A DNA stretch of 64,000 nucleotides from NCBI RefSeq assembly GCF_000444995.1, contig NC_022044.1:124001-188000 (forward strand). The letters run 5' to 3'. How positions within the stretch are numbered: the stretch's first letter is position 1; each line of letters starts with the position of its first letter. Positions 62,027-64,000 of this stretch are shown here, one piece after another. The translations under genes and the position numbers were made by a program. The stretch is from Paracoccus aminophilus JCM 7686 (GTDB taxonomy: Bacteria; Pseudomonadota; Alphaproteobacteria; Rhodobacterales; Rhodobacteraceae). The notes beneath the pieces are model-generated. The model was not told the origin of the DNA. It worked only from the letters and a program-made list of their open reading frames with translations, and did no database searches.

Positions 62027-63933
62027 AAGAGCGGCCCCTTGCCGTTGCGGGGCGGCCAGCGCTTGATGACGCCGCGCTGCTGGCTGATCGTCACCGATTG
62101 GGTGAAGCTGTTCACATTGGCATATTCGGCAAAGAAGCGATCAAGCACCGCCGCCAGCACGATGATCCCCGAACCCTCGAAGGCGGCCTCGTCATAGGTC
62201 ACCGAAATCTCGAGCCCGCGCGCCGGGAAATAGCCGTCCTCGCGCCGGATCGAGCGCACCACCGGCCGCGTCGTCAGCTCCTTGATCCCGGCAATCTGGG
62301 TCTCGATGCTGTTGTCGGACAGATCGGCGAACAAGGACACCAGCTCGCGCAGGGCCGAGGCGCTGTCGCCATCGCCGCGATCATCAAGCCCGAAATGGTT
62401 CAGCCCGAGATAGGAGATCAGCCGCCAATGGACCTCGCCCTGGGTCAGGCGATGCGGCCCCTCGCGGTCGATCTCGGTCATCGGCTCGCGCGGGCGAGTC
62501 GGACCTGCCACGCAGTCGAGCGAGACGCCGACGTCATTCGTCATCCGGAAATCATCCGAGCCCGCAATCGGCAGATAGGCGGGCAAATGGCGGTTCGAGC
62601 ACAGCGTCTTGATATGCAGACGCTGCGCCCGCGCGCCGGGCTCGACCTCGGGCGGCTCGTAGATGGTGATATAGGTTTCCGTGCCGCGATAATCATGGCG
62701 CAACCCGGTCTGGCGCTCGCCCTCGGTCAGACGACGCGGACGGCGGCGGCTGGTGTAGAACATGACATTGCGCTGCGCGACCTGCCCCGGCGGCAGGCTG
62801 TAAAGCGGATGCAGCTCGACCCGCGTGCGCGCGGTGCCATAGCTCGCATAGACCTTGAGAATGCGCTGGACCTCGTAATGGGTCAGCGGCGAGCTGTCCG
62901 GCGTCACCACATATTCAAAGCGGCGATCATCGAGCCGGACCTGGTTCGAGCTTTCCTCGAAAAGATTGACCGCAGGCGCGCAGAAGAGCCGCAGATGCGT
63001 GCCGTCGACATGTTTGGCGAGCTCGTCATCGGCCCGACCGAATTCGATGATCAGCTGCGCTTCGCTGGCGCGGATGCGGCGTAAGATCTTCTGCAACCCG
63101 CTAAGCTTGAAGCCCAGAAACTTGCGCGGAAAGACGAATTGATCGCGCAGCAGGGAAAAGCCGCTGAAGAGCCGGTCATCGCGTTGAAAGAGGTTCTCAT
63201 CGCGATTGAAACCGATCTGGCTGAGCGTCTCGGTCGGAATGCGCACAAAGACCGGATCGCCCTGCGCCGAGAGATAGCGCAGCGAAATCCGCAGACAATC
63301 GCAGTGGATCTGCTCGTAAAGCGCGACCGCATGAGGCATCGAGCCGGTCAGATGCACGGTCAGATCGTCGAGCTTGAGATCCGCCAAACCCGAGCCAGTC
63401 TGATGGCGCAGGTCGATCTGCAACCCCGCGCGGGTCTTTTCCAGCGGGTCTTGCCCCAGACTGCCCAGCACCGCCGGGCGGTCATGATAGGCCGCGCCGG
63501 TTAATTCGAGCGGCCAGATTTCTAGCGGCGCGCACAGGCTGAATTGGCAGGAGACGCGCTGATCGGCATCGCGAAACCGCGCATCCATATATTCGCCGGG
63601 CGCGAAATGCAGGCCCTCTTCCAGATCGCGGCGATCCGCAGCGACGCGCGCTTGAATCAGCATGACGCTGGGAATGGGTGCAAGCGCCTCGGGGAAAATC
63701 TGATCGAGAAGCTCTTGCGTGAAGCCGAGAAACTCTTCATCGAGTTTCAGCTGAACCCGCGCCGCCATAAAGGCGGTGCCTTCCAAAAGACCGGCAATCC
63801 AGGGGTCGGTGTTTTCGCGCAAAAGCCCGCCAAGCCGGTCGGCAAGGCCCGGATATTCCGCCGCAAATTCCGACGAGCGTTCATAAAGCAGCGCGAGCTC
63901 TCGGTTATAGGCGTCGCGAAAGGCCTTTCTCAT
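62023..63933 (-). CDS. tssF: TssF baseplate protein
   Basis: 636 residues. The N-terminal FRDAYNRELALLYERSSEFA followed by YPGLADRLGGL, and the C-terminal VEVF-like region LEISVTYDEAAFEGSGIIVL with YANVNSFTQSV, match TssF. It overlaps tssG and the preceding gene by 4 nt each, showing a coupled tssE-F-G order. Confidence 0.96.
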   Translation of the reverse strand: MRKAFRDAYNRELALLYERSSEFAAEYPGLADRLGGLLRENTDPWIAGLLEGTAFMAARVQLKLDEEFLGFTQELLDQIFPEALAPIPSVMLIQARVAADRRDLEEGLHFAPGEYMDARFRDADQRVSCQFSLCAPLEIWPLELTGAAYHDRPAVLGSLGQDPLEKTRAGLQIDLRHQTGSGLADLKLDDLTVHLTGSMPHAVALYEQIHCDCLRISLRYLSAQGDPVFVRIPTETLSQIGFNRDENLFQRDDRLFSGFSLLRDQFVFPRKFLGFKLSGLQKILRRIRASEAQLIIEFGRADDELAKHVDGTHLRLFCAPAVNLFEESSNQVRLDDRRFEYVVTPDSSPLTHYEVQRILKVYASYGTARTRVELHPLYSLPPGQVAQRNVMFYTSRRRPRRLTEGERQTGLRHDYRGTETYITIYEPPEVEPGARAQRLHIKTLCSNRHLPAYLPIAGSDDFRMTNDVGVSLDCVAGPTRPREPMTEIDREGPHRLTQGEVHWRLISYLGLNHFGLDDRGDGDSASALRELVSLFADLSDNSIETQIAGIKELTTRPVVRSIRREDGYFPARGLEISVTYDEAAFEGSGIIVLAAVLDRFFAEYANVNSFTQSVTISQQRGVIKRWPPRNGKGPLL

Positions 63934-64000
63934 GACTCGCCCTGCATTCTTTTCATCTGGATCTTGCCCAAGGATGGATCAACTTCGGCAAGAAATTCCA
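63930..64000 (-). CDS. tssE: Partial gene upstream of tssF, probably tssE (C-terminal fragment)
   Basis: Only the last 22 codons are in the window, ending VDPSLGKIQMKRMQGES. The stop overlaps the tssF start as ATGA. The tssE gene precedes tssF in many T6SS clusters, and a C-terminal beta-strand with GKIQM is compatible with gp25-like proteins, but the fragment is too short to be sure. Confidence 0.5.
   Translation of the reverse strand, partial: EFLAEVDPSLGKIQMKRMQGES

Overview
The window is high-GC DNA whose gene families point to an alphaproteobacterium of the Rhodobacteraceae/Paracoccaceae, probably a Paracoccus or close relative. This is inferred from the glyoxylate-bypass genes next to a RamB-type regulator, the 2-methylcitrate genes, the pseudoazurin, the CbtAB cobalt/B12 genes and the Agrobacterium-like order of the type VI secretion genes. 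No rRNA, tRNA, CRISPR array, insertion sequence or phage gene was seen, and no gene looks clearly broken. Most neighbouring genes overlap by 1 or 4 nt, which indicates tight operons.

Layout. (1) 1-4277, minus strand: glxBCD (a split glutamate-synthase-like enzyme) and a GlnT/GmaS-type glutamine synthetase family gene that runs off the left edge. (2) 4797-8091, plus strand: a six-gene operon of five small membrane or membrane-anchored proteins around one APC-type permease. (3) 8128-11730, minus strand: a cobalamin-riboswitch-controlled ABC importer whose last gene is pseudoazurin. (4) 11760-16804: a RamB/ScfR regulator divergent from malate synthase and isocitrate lyase. (5) 16825-18716: a phosphatase-like protein divergent from a second cobalamin riboswitch and cbtBA. 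(6) 18719-24271: a second ScfR-family regulator divergent from a thioesterase and prpDCB. (7) 24314-30190, minus strand: a third cobalamin riboswitch followed by btuB, btuF, btuC, btuD and an unknown gene. (8) 30305-33991: an Rrf2 regulator with a thioredoxin-reductase-like protein, then an EmrB-type exporter divergent from a MarR regulator. (9) 34009 to the right edge: a type VI secretion (T6SS) cluster.

The T6SS region reads, from its distal end, ppkA-type kinase, pppA-type phosphatase, tagF, tssM, tssL, tssK; then a 2115-residue autotransporter, a lytic transglycosylase, a peptidoglycan-binding-type protein and a DUF1036 protein; then an opposite-strand five-gene module (secreted protein, ExbB/TolQ, two ExbD/TolR, TonB/TolA-like protein); then tssH, tssG, tssF and the last codons of the next gene, probably tssE. 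The most striking observation is that the periplasmic domain of the kinase and the C-terminal domain of the TonB/TolA-like protein are recognisably homologous, almost without gaps over about 100 residues and with two conserved cysteines. This suggests that a proton-motive-force-driven Exb/Tol-type module and the threonine-phosphorylation switch of the secretion system share a sensing domain.

The metabolic part has its own logic. Acetate (glyoxylate bypass) and propionate (2-methylcitrate cycle) routes that do not need B12 lie among three B12-riboswitch loci for B12 or cobalt uptake, and each carbon route has its own ScfR-family regulator.
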